From contig NZ_WPNZ01000016.1 of the NCBI RefSeq assembly GCF_009755605.1, forward strand, positions 125,703-189,702: a stretch of 64,000 bases of DNA, read 5' to 3'. The first letter of the stretch is position 1, and the number at the start of each line of letters is the position of its first letter. Positions 33,141 to 42,092 of the stretch are shown here, one piece after another. The translations under genes and the position numbers were made by a program. Under the pieces are notes generated by a model. That model was given only the letters and a program-made list of their open reading frames with translations, ran no database searches and had not been told where the DNA came from. Source of the stretch: Streptomyces typhae (GTDB taxonomy: Bacteria > Actinomycetota > Actinomycetes > Streptomycetales > Streptomycetaceae).

Positions 33141-33893
33141 TCACCCGGCGGCGGTGCGCGAGGCCTTGCGGCTCGGCACCACGCGGTCGGCCAGGCCGTA
33201 CGCGACCGCGCCCGCGGCGTCGAGCACCGTGTCGCGCTCGATGTCCGCCGCGATCTGCTCGGCGTCGCGACCGGTGTGCCGTACGAGCATCTCCTCCAGG
33301 AGCGCGCGGGAGCGGCGCAGTTCCTCCGCCTGGATGGCGAGGTCGGCCGGGCGGCCCCGCAGCTCCTCCGTCAGTGTCGGCTGCTGGAGCAGGACCCGGG
33401 CGCCGGGAAGGACGGAGCGTTTGCCCGGGGTGCCGGCGGCGAGCAGCACCGCCGCGGCGGAGGCGACCTGGCCGAGGCAGACGGTCTCCACGTCGCAGGT
33501 CGTGAACCGCAGCGTGTCGTAGATCGCCGTGGTCGCGCTGAACGAGCCCCCGGGGGAGTTGATGTAGAGGGAGATGTCCCGGTCGGGCGCGAGATGTTCC
33601 AGGTGCAGGAACTGGGCGATCACGTCGTTCGCGGAGACGTCGTCGACCGGTGTGCCGAGGAAGACGATTCGCTCCTCCAGGAGCTTGGAGTAGGGGTCGA
33701 GGGTGCGCGGTCCTGAGCTGGTGCGCTCGGTGAACTCCGGCAGGACGTGGCGGGCGTGCGGCGGCCCCGGCTGCGGGGTGTGCTTTTCGGTGTGCGTGTC
33801 CTGCCCCATGGCATGGCTCGTGTCCTGTCCCGTGGCATGCCTTGTGCCCTGCCTCGTGAAGTGCTCCGTGAACTGCTTCGTGTCCTGCCTCAT
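33141..33893 (-). CDS. ClpP-like protease subunit lacking the catalytic histidine
   Basis: The 250-residue protein starts at ATG 33893 behind GGGGAGG. The ClpP core is clear: LLEERIVFLGTPVDD, ISLYINSPGGSFSATTAIYDT, CLGQVASAAAVLLAAG with S145, and IERDTVLDAAGAVAYGLAD with D221. The motif that should read IHQP is LLQQP: the catalytic His is Gln (Q170). The first 60 residues are a His/Gln/Thr-rich repeat-like extension. It may be a structural (ClpR-like) subunit in a mixed ClpP ring, or catalytically dead. A Phd-type gene is divergent. Confidence 0.85.
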   Translation of the reverse strand: MRQDTKQFTEHFTRQGTRHATGQDTSHAMGQDTHTEKHTPQPGPPHARHVLPEFTERTSSGPRTLDPYSKLLEERIVFLGTPVDDVSANDVIAQFLHLEHLAPDRDISLYINSPGGSFSATTAIYDTLRFTTCDVETVCLGQVASAAAVLLAAGTPGKRSVLPGARVLLQQPTLTEELRGRPADLAIQAEELRRSRALLEEMLVRHTGRDAEQIAADIERDTVLDAAGAVAYGLADRVVPSRKASRTAAG

Positions 33894-34016
33894 GACGCGC
33901 CTCCCCTTTGAGTACGGCATGCGTGCGGGCGTACGCACGGGCATGCGAGGGGCGCCGCTGTGGGCGGCGACCTCTGTAAAAAATGTACAGGATGTACGTG
34001 ACGTTATGATGGACGT

Positions 34017-34355
34017 ATGGCCTACGAGATTCCGGTGACGCAAGCCCGCGCAGAGCTCGCGGATCTGATCAACCGCGTTGTCTACGGCAGCGAGCGCGTG
34101 GTCGTCACCCGTCACGGCAAGCCGCTCGTGGCCCTCGTGTCCGCCGACGACCTGCGCCGACTCGACGAACTCGACCGCGCGGAAGCCGCCGGTGGCGCCG
34201 GTGCGTCCGGTGCGTCCGGTGGGGGCGCCGACACGGCGGAGGAGCAGGTCATCAGTTCCGTCTCGTCGCTCGGTTCCGGCTCATCGGTGCCGGGGAGCGG
34301 TGGGCGTCAGCGGTTCGGCATCGCGGCGGAGCACCGCGGCACCGACATGAGGTAG
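34017..34355 (+). CDS. Phd/YefM-type antitoxin, orphan
   Basis: The 112-residue protein begins MAYEIPVTQARAELADLINRVVYGSERVVVTRHGKPLVALVSADDLRRL, the Phd/YefM DNA-binding fold. The remaining 50 residues are a Gly/Ser-rich tail (GAGASGASGGGAD), much longer than the usual toxin-binding helix. No toxin gene follows; urease genes come next. The promoter region just upstream is AT-rich (TGTACAGGATGTACGTGACG), with two GTAC steps 10 bp apart. A solitary role as a regulator is plausible. Confidence 0.8.
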   Translation: MAYEIPVTQARAELADLINRVVYGSERVVVTRHGKPLVALVSADDLRRLDELDRAEAAGGAGASGASGGGADTAEEQVISSVSSLGSGSSVPGSGGRQRFGIAAEHRGTDMR

Positions 34356-34457
34356 GTGCGTGGCGCGCCGCATATCGCGCCATGAGGCGGGCGCGCCGCG
34401 CCGTCCGTTCCGCGAGGGCTTCGGAGCCCAGCTGTGTATGGGGCAGCCCCAGGAACG

Positions 34458-34496
34458 GTCATGACGCGGTCAAAGGCTGGTTAACCTCGCTGAAAC
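34458..34496 (+). promoter_or_regulatory. GlnR-like box upstream of the urease operon
   Basis: TTAAC-N6-GAAAC (34481-34496) matches the actinobacterial GlnR half-site pair gTnAc-N6-GaAAc at nine of ten positions. A weaker GTCAT-N6-GTCAA precedes it at 34458. It lies about 155 bp upstream of ureA. GlnR control of urease genes is known in Streptomyces coelicolor. The rest of 34356-34652 shows no gene. Confidence 0.55.
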
Positions 34497-34652
34497 TCCG
34501 TCCAACTAGCCTGCTCGGCCACGCCACCTGGGGATTCCGTAAGCCAAGGTGTACCTCGGCGCGCACATTCCTGCGCGTTACATCTACGCCCGTCGTGGTG
34601 GCCGCGGCAGCCGGACCCCGCACGGTCCGGAGTGAGGACTGTGAGGTGGGAC

Positions 34653-34955
34653 GTGCAACTGACCCCGCACGAGCAGGAGAGACTGCTCATTCATGTGGCC
34701 GCCGACGTGGCCGGGAAGCGCCGGGCGCGCGGGCTGCGGCTCAACCACCCCGAGGCGATCGCGCTCATCACGTCCCACATCCTCGAAGGCGCCCGTGACG
34801 GCCGCAGCGTCGCGGACCTGATGGCGTCGGGCCGCAGGGTGCTCACGCGGGACGACGTCATGGAGGGCATCCCCGAGATGATCCACGACGTCCAGGTCGA
34901 GGCGACCTTCCCGGACGGGACCAAGCTCGTCACCGTTCACGAGCCGATCGTCTGA
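34653..34955 (+). CDS. ureA: Urease gamma subunit
   Basis: From GTG 34653, with GAGGTGGG upstream, the product is exactly 100 residues, the family length: VQLTPHEQERLLIHVAADVA, RGLRLNHPEAIALIT, MEGIPEMIHDVQVEATFPDG and VTVHEPI at the end. It forms the UreABC trimer that hydrolyses urea to ammonia and carbamate. An upstream GTG at 34632 would add seven residues. First gene of ureABCFGD. Confidence 0.95.
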   Translation: MQLTPHEQERLLIHVAADVAGKRRARGLRLNHPEAIALITSHILEGARDGRSVADLMASGRRVLTRDDVMEGIPEMIHDVQVEATFPDGTKLVTVHEPIV

Positions 34956-34970
34956 CGGGGAGTGAGTCGA

Positions 34971-35456
34971 ATGTCCTCCGTGGACAACGGGTCCGGTGCC
35001 ATCGGCGGCCGGAACGCCCGCAGCGCCCTCGATGCCCTCGACACCCTCGGTGACGGCCCCGACCTGGTGCCGGGTGAGATCTTCTTCGCCGACGAACCCG
35101 TCTCCTACAACGAAGGCCGCGTCACCACCCGGCTGACGGTCCTGAACGCCGCCGACCGCCCCGTCCAGGTCGGCTCCCACTACCACTTCGCCGAGGCCAA
35201 CCCCGGCCTTGACTTCGACCGGGCCGCCGCCCACGGCCTGCGGCTCAACATCGCCGCGGGCACGGCCGTGCGCTTCGAGCCCGGCATCCCGGTGGATGTC
35301 GAGCTGGTGCCGCTTGCCGGGGCACGGGTGGTGCCCGGACTGCGCGGTGAGACCGGGGGAGCGCTGGACCCCGGCGGGCCGGGCACCGGCACTCCCACGA
35401 CCGGAACCGCGGCCCCCGATCCCTCCGACGAATCCCGGGGTGCCCTCGATGCCTGA
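34971..35456 (+). CDS. ureB: Urease beta subunit with low-complexity tail
   Basis: The beta-subunit core is VPGEIFFADEPVSYNEGR, LTVLNAADRPVQVGSHYHFAEANPGLDFDR, GLRLNIAAGTAVRFEPG and VELVPLAGARVVPGLRG. The 161-residue product from ATG 34971 has extra residues at both ends, including a C-terminal Gly/Pro/Thr tail (GGPGTGTPTTGTAAP). GTG 34962 is an alternative start. Its last codons overlap the ureC start by 8 bp, so the two are coupled. Confidence 0.93.
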   Translation: MSSVDNGSGAIGGRNARSALDALDTLGDGPDLVPGEIFFADEPVSYNEGRVTTRLTVLNAADRPVQVGSHYHFAEANPGLDFDRAAAHGLRLNIAAGTAVRFEPGIPVDVELVPLAGARVVPGLRGETGGALDPGGPGTGTPTTGTAAPDPSDESRGALDA

Positions 35457-37170
35457 CCTCTCCCGCGCCGCGTACGCGGACCTCTTCGGCCCCACCACCG
35501 GGGACCGTATCCGGCTCGCCGACACCGCCCTGCTCGTCGAGATCGAGGAGGACCGCTCCGGCGGCCCCGGACGCTCCGGCGACGAGGCCGTGTTCGGCGG
35601 CGGCAAGGTCATCCGCGAGTCGATGGGGCAGTCCCGTACGACACGGGCCGAAGGCGCGCCCGACACCGTGATCACCGGCGCCGTGATCATCGACCACTGG
35701 GGTGTGGTCAAGGCGGACGTCGGCATCCGCGACGGCAGGATCACCGGCATCGGCAAGGCCGGCAACCCGGACACGATGGACGGCGTCCACCCCGACCTGG
35801 TCATCGGCCCGGAGACCGAGATTCTCGCGGGCAACGGCAAGATCCTCACGGCCGGCGGCATCGACACGCACATCCACTTCATCTCGCCGACGATCGTCGA
35901 CGAGGCACTCGCCTCCGGTGTCACCACCCTCATCGGCGGCGGCACCGGACCGGCCGAGGGCAGCAAGGCCACCACCATCACGCCCGGCGCCTGGCACCTG
36001 GCCCGGATGTTCGCGGCGATGGAGAACGCCCCGGTCAACATCGGGTTCCTCGGCAAGGGCAACACCACGTCCGCCGAGTCGATGCACGCCCAGCTGCGCG
36101 CGGGCGCCGTCAGCTTCAAGATCCACGAGGACTGGGGCGCGACACCGGCGGTGCTCGACGCCTGTCTGAACGTGTGCGAGGACACCGGCGCGCAGCTCGC
36201 GGTGCACACCGACACCCTGAACGAGGCGGGCTTCGTCGACGCCACCTTCAAGGCCGTCGCGGGACGCACCATGCACGCCTTCCACGTGGAGGGCGCCGGC
36301 GGCGGCCACGCCCCCGACATGATCACGGCCGTCTCGCTGCCGAACATGCTCCCCAGCTCGACCAACCCGACGCGCCCGCACACCGTCAACACCGTCGAGG
36401 AGCACCTCGACATGCTGATGGTCTGTCACCACCTCAACCCGGCGGTACCGGAGGACCTGGCCTTCGCCGAGTCCCGCATCCGGCCGACCACGATCGGCGC
36501 GGAGGACATCCTGCACGATCTGGGCGCCATCTCGATCATGTCGTCCGACTCGCAGGCCATGGGGCGCATCGGCGAGGTCGTCCTGCGTACGTGGCAGACG
36601 GCGCACGTGATGAAGCGACGGCGCGGCGCGCTCCCCGGGGACGGCAGGGCGGACAACCACCGGGCACGGCGGTACGTCGCCAAGTACACGATCAACGCGG
36701 CGATCGCCCAGGGCGTCGAGCGGGAGATCGGCTCCGTGGAGAGCGGCAAACTCGCCGACCTGGTGCTGTGGGACCCCGCGTTCTTCGGCGTCAAGCCGCA
36801 GGTGGTGCTAAAGGGCGGGCAGATCGCGTACGCGCAGATGGGCGACGCCAACGCCTCGATCCCCACACCGCAGCCGGTGCTGCCGCGCCGGATGTTCGGC
36901 GCCCACGGCCAAGCGCCCGCCCGCAACTCCCTCAACTTCGTGACGCGGTCCGCGCTGGATGACGGGCTGCCCGAACGCCTCGCACTGGAGCGGCCGTTCG
37001 TGGCGATCGAATCCACTCGGGGGCGCACGAAGGCCGACATGCGCGAGAACGACGCGCTGCCGCGGGTCGAGGTCGCCCCCGACAGCTTCGCCGTCCGGAT
37101 CGACGGCGAACTCGTCGAACCGTCACCAGCAGCCGAACTTCCGCTCGCCCAGCGGTACTTCCTGTTCTGA
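35449..37170 (+). CDS. ureC: Urease alpha (catalytic) subunit
   Basis: The 573-residue nickel enzyme has the metal ligands HIHF, carbamylated K224 in SFKIHEDWG, HTDTLNE, HAFHVEGAGGGHAPD, the flap MVCHHL and SSDSQAMGRIGE. It matches the family length (about 570). It starts MPDLSRAAYADLFGPTTGDRIRLADT. It hydrolyses urea. Fourth-position accessory genes follow; ureE is absent, as in other streptomycetes. Confidence 0.97.
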   Translation: MPDLSRAAYADLFGPTTGDRIRLADTALLVEIEEDRSGGPGRSGDEAVFGGGKVIRESMGQSRTTRAEGAPDTVITGAVIIDHWGVVKADVGIRDGRITGIGKAGNPDTMDGVHPDLVIGPETEILAGNGKILTAGGIDTHIHFISPTIVDEALASGVTTLIGGGTGPAEGSKATTITPGAWHLARMFAAMENAPVNIGFLGKGNTTSAESMHAQLRAGAVSFKIHEDWGATPAVLDACLNVCEDTGAQLAVHTDTLNEAGFVDATFKAVAGRTMHAFHVEGAGGGHAPDMITAVSLPNMLPSSTNPTRPHTVNTVEEHLDMLMVCHHLNPAVPEDLAFAESRIRPTTIGAEDILHDLGAISIMSSDSQAMGRIGEVVLRTWQTAHVMKRRRGALPGDGRADNHRARRYVAKYTINAAIAQGVEREIGSVESGKLADLVLWDPAFFGVKPQVVLKGGQIAYAQMGDANASIPTPQPVLPRRMFGAHGQAPARNSLNFVTRSALDDGLPERLALERPFVAIESTRGRTKADMRENDALPRVEVAPDSFAVRIDGELVEPSPAAELPLAQRYFLF

Positions 37171-37184
37171 GGCGGTGAGCGAAC

Positions 37185-37859
37185 ATGTCACGGGCCGCGT
37201 TGCTGGTCCTCGCCGACGGGCGCTTCCCCGCGGGCGGACACGCGCACTCCGGGGGCGCGGAGGCGGCCGTCAAGGCGGGCCGGATCACCGGGGCGCGGTC
37301 CCTGGAGGAGTTCTGCCGGGGACGGCTGCACACGACGGGCGCGGTGTCCGCGGCGCTCGCGGGTGCGGCCGCGCTCGGCGTCGACCCGGTGGCCCTGGAC
37401 GAGGCGGCGGACGCGCGCACGCCGTCCGTCGCGCTGCGCACGGCGGCCCGTAAGCTCGGGCGGCAGTTGCTGCGGGCCGCGCGGGTGGCCTGGCCTTCGC
37501 CCGAACTGGACGCCCTGGCGGCGCGGTTCCCCAAGGGCGCGCACCAGCCGGTCGTCCTCGGCACGGCGGCGCGGGCGGCCGGCCTCGGCGCGGAGGACGC
37601 CGCCCACTGCGCGGCGTACGAGAACGTCAGCGGCCCCGCCACCGCGGTGGTCCGCCTCCTGAGCCTCGACCCCTTCGAAGCCACGGCCGTGCTGGCCCGG
37701 CTCGCCCCCGACATGGACAAGGTGGCCCGCAAGGCGGCGGAGGCGGCACGTCGGGCTCGGGACGAGGGCCCCGAGACACTGCCCGCGGCGTCGGCGCCAC
37801 TCCTCGAGGTGGGGGCGGAGGGGCACGCCGGGTGGGACGTGCGGTTGTTCGCGTCATAG
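37185..37859 (+). CDS. ureF: Urease accessory protein UreF
   Basis: The 224-residue protein begins LLVLADGRFPAGGHAHSGGAEAAV, the typical UreF opening, followed by a helical core and the C-terminal KVARKAAEAARR. UreF acts with UreD and UreG in a GTP-dependent complex that delivers Ni2+ and CO2 to UreC. It lies 14 bp after ureC. Confidence 0.92.
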   Translation: MSRAALLVLADGRFPAGGHAHSGGAEAAVKAGRITGARSLEEFCRGRLHTTGAVSAALAGAAALGVDPVALDEAADARTPSVALRTAARKLGRQLLRAARVAWPSPELDALAARFPKGAHQPVVLGTAARAAGLGAEDAAHCAAYENVSGPATAVVRLLSLDPFEATAVLARLAPDMDKVARKAAEAARRARDEGPETLPAASAPLLEVGAEGHAGWDVRLFAS

Positions 37860-38004
37860 CCGAGCCACCCCACGAACCCCAAAGACCACAAAGAACCCCA
37901 CAACCCCCACAACCTCTGTAATCGGCACAAGCCCCGTAATCGTCACAACCTCCACAATCCACCAAAAATCGCAAAACTCATCACACGAACACAAGGGGAG
38001 AGTC
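37860..38004 (+). promoter_or_regulatory. C/A-rich, G-poor spacer between ureF and ureG
   Basis: The 145-bp spacer is almost free of G on the coding strand (repeats of CACAAC, CCACAA). Such a C-over-G bubble is typical of Rho-utilisation sites, and unlike any other gap in the window. It ends with AAGGGGAGAG just before ureG. It could cause Rho-dependent polarity inside the operon when translation is weak. Confidence 0.45.
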
Positions 38005-38694
38005 ATGCACCTAGACCACACCCACGACGAGTCGGCCGCCGTCAGCGCGGACGCACACCGCGCCGACGGCACCCGCAGGGCCCTGCGCATCGGTCTGGGC
38101 GGCCCGGTGGGATCGGGGAAGACGGCCACGGTGGCCGCGCTCTGCCGCCTCCTGCGCGACGAACTGTCACTGGCTGTCGTGACGAACGACATCTACACCC
38201 GTGAGGACGCGGAGTTCCTGCTCCGTGAGGCCGTACTCCCGCCGGAGCGCATCACCGCGGTGGAGACGGGCGCGTGCCCGCACACCGCGATCCGGGACGA
38301 CATCTCGGCGAACCTGGAGGCGGTGGAGGACCTGGAGGACGAGGTGGGCCCGCTCGACCTGGTCCTGGTGGAGTCGGGCGGCGACAACCTCACGGCGACG
38401 TTCTCCCGGGGCCTGGTGGACGCGCAGATCTTCGTCATCGACGTAGCTGGAGGCGACGACATCCCGCGGAAGGGTGGCCCCGGTGTCACGACGGCGGACC
38501 TGCTGGTGGTGAACAAGACCGACCTTGCCCCGTACGTGGGCTCGGACCTGGCCCGGATGGCCGCCGACGCGAAGGCGCAGCGCGCGGAACTCCCGGTGGT
38601 GTTCCAGTCGCTGCGGTCCGACGAGCATGTGTCCGCGGTCGCGGAGTGGGTGCGCGAGCAGCTCGCGGCGTGGGCGGGAGCACCGGCGAAGTGA
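38005..38694 (+). CDS. ureG: Urease accessory GTPase UreG
   Basis: The 229-residue protein has P-loop GGPVGSGKTAT, NDIYTREDAEFL, the metal-binding pair ETGACPHTAIRDD (Cys-Pro-His), LVESGGDNLTATFS and the NKTDLAPYVG specificity loop. It binds Ni2+ and hydrolyses GTP during urease activation. The N-terminal HLDHTHDES adds extra histidines that may help nickel binding. It overlaps ureD by 4 bp. Confidence 0.95.
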   Translation: MHLDHTHDESAAVSADAHRADGTRRALRIGLGGPVGSGKTATVAALCRLLRDELSLAVVTNDIYTREDAEFLLREAVLPPERITAVETGACPHTAIRDDISANLEAVEDLEDEVGPLDLVLVESGGDNLTATFSRGLVDAQIFVIDVAGGDDIPRKGGPGVTTADLLVVNKTDLAPYVGSDLARMAADAKAQRAELPVVFQSLRSDEHVSAVAEWVREQLAAWAGAPAK

Positions 38695-39458
38695 ACCCGG
38701 CGAGTCCGGCGGGGGTGCGGGCCCGTGCCCGCATCGGTGCCCGCTCAGACCGCTACGGGCGTACGGTTCTGCCGGTCCTGGAGGGAGAGGCACCCCTCGC
38801 CCTGCGCCGCACGCGGGCGACGGGTCGCGCGGCGCAGGTGACGCTGGTGGGGGCGATGAGCGGCCCGCTCGGCGGGGACCGTCTCACCGTCGAAGCGGAC
38901 GTCGGCGCGGGCGCGAGCCTGGGCGTGGGCTCGGCGGCGGCCACGATCGCGCTGCCGGGCCAGGACGGGGCGCCGGCCGCGTACGACGTGCGCCTGACCG
39001 TGGCCGCGGGGGCGGAGCTGCGCTGGCTACCGGAACAGCTGATCTCGGTACAGGGCAGCGAGCTGCGCGTCACGACGGTGGCGGACGTCGAGGCCGGCGG
39101 ACGCCTCGTCCTGCGTGAGGAGCAGGTCCTCGGCCGGGCCGACGAGGACCCCGGCCTGCTCCGCAGCCGCCTCACGGTACGCGTTGGGGGCCGCCCCCTC
39201 CTGGACCAGGAGCTGACGTGCGGCCCAGGCGCTCCTGGCGGCTGGGACGGCCCGGCGGTCCTGGGCGGCCACAGAGCCCTCGGCCAACTGATCCTGATCG
39301 ACCCCGGTTTCACCGAAAAGCCCCCCACGCCCACGATGCTCACCCCTCACGCGTCCCTGACCCCCCTCCCCGGCCCCGGCGCCCTGATCACCGCCCTCTC
39401 CCCGAACGCCCTCCACCTCCGCCACACCCTCGACGAGGCCCTCCACCACCTGCCCTGA
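38691..39458 (+). CDS. ureD: Urease accessory protein UreD
   Basis: The 255-residue product starts at GTG 38691, overlapping the ureG stop. It has the UreD features RARIGARSDRYGRTVLPVLEGEAPLALRRT, SGPLGGDRLTVEADVGAGA, VAAGAELRWLPEQLISVQGS and REEQVLGRADED. UreD scaffolds the UreABC/UreFG activation complex. It ends the operon; convergent genes are not near, and the next gene is 177 bp away. Confidence 0.9.
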   Translation: MNPASPAGVRARARIGARSDRYGRTVLPVLEGEAPLALRRTRATGRAAQVTLVGAMSGPLGGDRLTVEADVGAGASLGVGSAAATIALPGQDGAPAAYDVRLTVAAGAELRWLPEQLISVQGSELRVTTVADVEAGGRLVLREEQVLGRADEDPGLLRSRLTVRVGGRPLLDQELTCGPGAPGGWDGPAVLGGHRALGQLILIDPGFTEKPPTPTMLTPHASLTPLPGPGALITALSPNALHLRHTLDEALHHLP

Positions 39459-39634
39459 CCGCCCCACGCCCCCGGGCCAACCCCTACCGCCTCGCTCCGC
39501 GCCGCTCACCGGTACTGGCCGATCCGTTTATCGGATTGGCAAAAAACAGCCGACCCCCCTGTTGTCAGGGACCACGCAGACGCAAGTATCCCCGTACCGA
39601 GCGAACGACCGAATCGATGTGCGGGAGGCCCCAC

Positions 39635-41266
39635 TTGAGTCGTACCCCGATGACCACGCGGACCAGACGGACGGTGACGTTCGGATCCGCGGGCACACTC
39701 GTCGTGGCGACGCTGATAGCGGGGGCGCTCGCCGCGCCGGCCGCGAGCGCCGATGCCAGTGCTGAGCAGGGGCGCGGCCATGCCGCGTCCGCCAAGGACC
39801 GGGAGCAGGCCGGTGCCGCCGTCGCCGCTCTGCGGGCCGCCAAGAAGGGCATCGACTGGGCGGACTGTCCGGAGGACTGGGGGCTCGCCAAGCCCATCCA
39901 GTGCGGCTGGGTCACCGTGCCGCTCGACTACGCCAAGCCGTACGGCAAGCAGATCAAGCTCGCCGTCGACCGCATCGGCAACACGGGGAGCAAGGACGAG
40001 CGCCAGGGCGCGCTCCTCTACAACCCCGGCGGCCCCGGCGCCTCCGGCCTGCGCTTCCCCACCCGCGTCACCGCGAAGAACAAGCTGTGGGAGAAGGCCG
40101 CCAAGGCCTACGACTTCGTCGGATTCGAGCCGCGCGGCGTCGGCCACTCCGCGCCCATCTCCTGCGTCGACCCGCAGGAGTTCGTGAAGGCGCCCAAGCT
40201 GGACCCGGTCCCCGACTCCGCGGCCGACAAGCGCGCCCAGCGCAAGCTCGCCGCCGAGTACGCGGAGGGCTGCAAGGAGCGCAGCGGCGCCATGCTGCCG
40301 CACATGACGACGCCCAACACCGCCCGTGACCTGGATGTCATCCGCGCCGCGCTCGGTGAGAAGAAGCTCAACTACGTGGGTGTCTCGTACGGGACCTACC
40401 TCGGTGCCGTCTACGCCACCCTCTTCCCCTCACACGTGCGCCGCATGGTCTTCGACTCGGTCGTGAACCCGTCCACGGAGAAGATCTGGTACGAGGCCAA
40501 CCTCGACCAGGACGTCGCCTTCGAGACGCGGCTGAAGGACTGGATGACCTGGGTCGCCAAGTACGACGCGACCTTCCACCTCGGCGACACCTACGACAAG
40601 GTGCGCGGACAGTGGGAGAAGCTGCGCGCGACGGCGAAGCGGAACCCGCTGAACGGCGTCGTCGGCCCGGCCGAGCTCGTCGCCTACTTCCAGAACGCGC
40701 CCTACTACGACTCCACCTGGGTCTCCATCGCGACCAACTGGAGCAAGTACGTCGCCGGTGACACCAAGCCGCTGATCGAGGCCGCGAGCCCCGACCTGTC
40801 CGACATCGCGGGCAACAAGGCGTCGGAGAACAGCAACGCCGTGTACACCGCCGTCGAGTGCGCCGACGCCAAGTGGCCCACGAGCTGGAAGAAGTGGGAC
40901 CGGGACAACACCCGCATCCACAAGGACCACCCGTTCATGACCTGGGCCAACGCCTGGATGAACCTGCCGTGCGCGACCTGGAAGAGCAAGCAGCACAAGC
41001 CCGTCGAGGTCAGGACCGGCAAGGGCCTGCCGCCCGTCCTCATCGCCCAGGCCACCCGTGACGCCGCCACGCCGTACCCGGGCGGGGTCGAGCTGCACAA
41101 GCGCCTCAAGGGCTCGCGTCTGATCACGGAGAAGGACGCGGGGTCGCACGGCATCACCAACCTGGTGAACCCCTGCCTCAACGAGCGCGTGGACTCCTAC
41201 CTGCTCGACGGCAAGCTGGACAGCCGCGACGTGACGTGCGCCCCGCACGCCACCCCCAAGCCGTAA
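39635..41266 (+). CDS. tap: Secreted tripeptidyl aminopeptidase (S33 family)
   Basis: I choose TTG 39635, since GGGAGG lies 6 nt upstream; ATG 39650 would have it 21 nt away. The 543-residue product has a signal peptide (TTRTRRTVTFGSAGTLVVATLIAGALAAP, cleavage near ASA). The alpha/beta-hydrolase core has YNPGGPGASG, the nucleophile elbow VGVSYGTYLGAVYA, ATRDAATPYPGG with Asp, and AGSHGITN with His. Tap releases N-terminal tripeptides from secreted proteins. A strong terminator follows. Confidence 0.92.
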   Translation: MSRTPMTTRTRRTVTFGSAGTLVVATLIAGALAAPAASADASAEQGRGHAASAKDREQAGAAVAALRAAKKGIDWADCPEDWGLAKPIQCGWVTVPLDYAKPYGKQIKLAVDRIGNTGSKDERQGALLYNPGGPGASGLRFPTRVTAKNKLWEKAAKAYDFVGFEPRGVGHSAPISCVDPQEFVKAPKLDPVPDSAADKRAQRKLAAEYAEGCKERSGAMLPHMTTPNTARDLDVIRAALGEKKLNYVGVSYGTYLGAVYATLFPSHVRRMVFDSVVNPSTEKIWYEANLDQDVAFETRLKDWMTWVAKYDATFHLGDTYDKVRGQWEKLRATAKRNPLNGVVGPAELVAYFQNAPYYDSTWVSIATNWSKYVAGDTKPLIEAASPDLSDIAGNKASENSNAVYTAVECADAKWPTSWKKWDRDNTRIHKDHPFMTWANAWMNLPCATWKSKQHKPVEVRTGKGLPPVLIAQATRDAATPYPGGVELHKRLKGSRLITEKDAGSHGITNLVNPCLNERVDSYLLDGKLDSRDVTCAPHATPKP

Positions 41267-41286
41267 CAGGCGACTGACAACCCTCG

Positions 41287-41333
41287 CTGCTGGGGGATCG
41301 CACCAGGCCCGGTCTGGTGCGATCCCCCAGCAG
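41287..41333. terminator. Bidirectional 20-bp hairpin terminator
   Basis: A perfect 20-bp stem (CTGCTGGGGGATCGCACCAG and its complement) with a 7-nt loop lies 20 bp after tap and 15 bp before the convergent acyltransferase stop. No T-run follows, as is common in streptomycetes. Confidence 0.92.
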
Positions 41334-41348
41334 CAGGAGTACGGGGGC

Positions 41349-42092
41349 TCAGCTGAGCGGCATCCTCGGGAACTTCCGGTCCTGTACGCGGCGTCCGCCG
41401 TCCGCCGCCCGCTCCGCTTCCTCCTCCGCCTTCACCACGGCGGCGTACTTGTCCACGTACTCCTGTCCGGACAGGCCGAGGATCGCGTACATCAGCTCGT
41501 CCGTGACCGCGCGCAGGACCGCCTTCTCGCCGTCCATCCCGGCATAGCGGGAGAACTCCAGCGGCTCGCCGAAGCGGATCGTCACACGCCGGAAGCGCGG
41601 TACGACCTTCCCCGGCGGCTGCGCCTCGAACGTGCCGATCATGGCGCACGGGATCACCGGCACCTGCGCCCGCAGCGCCATCGCGGCGACCCCGACCTTG
41701 CCCTTGTACAGGCGCCCGTCGTGCGAGCGGGTGCCCTCGGGGTAGATGCCGAGCAGCTCGCCCTTGCGCAGCACACCGAGGCCCTCGCGGATCGCGGCCT
41801 GGCCCGCCTCCTTGCCGGAGCGGTCGACCGGGATCTGCCCGGCACTGCGGAAGAACGCGGCGGTGAGCCGGCCCTTGATGCCGGGGCCCGTGAAGTACTC
41901 GGCCTTCGCCAGGAACGTGATGCGCCGCTTGATGATGGCGGGCATCAGGAAGTGGTCGGAGAACGACAGATGGTTGCCGGCCACGATGGCCGCGCCGTGC
42001 TCCGGGATGTGCTCCAGGCCCTCGATCCTGGGCCGGAACATCAACCGGAGCAGTGGCCCGAGGATCACATACTTGAGCAGTAGGTAGAACAT
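41349..42092 (-). CDS. 1-acylglycerol-3-phosphate acyltransferase (PlsC family)
   Basis: The 247-residue protein from ATG 42092 has the acyltransferase blocks: AGNHLSFSDHFLMP (NHxxxxD), VDRSGKEAGQAAIREG, GIYPEGTRSHDGRLYKGKVG and VIPCAMIGTFEAQPPGK. The N-terminal MFYLLLKYVILGPLLRLMF is a membrane anchor. It makes phosphatidate from lysophosphatidate. The last 40 residues are charged and Gly/Ala-rich. Confidence 0.9.
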   Translation of the reverse strand: MFYLLLKYVILGPLLRLMFRPRIEGLEHIPEHGAAIVAGNHLSFSDHFLMPAIIKRRITFLAKAEYFTGPGIKGRLTAAFFRSAGQIPVDRSGKEAGQAAIREGLGVLRKGELLGIYPEGTRSHDGRLYKGKVGVAAMALRAQVPVIPCAMIGTFEAQPPGKVVPRFRRVTIRFGEPLEFSRYAGMDGEKAVLRAVTDELMYAILGLSGQEYVDKYAAVVKAEEEAERAADGGRRVQDRKFPRMPLS

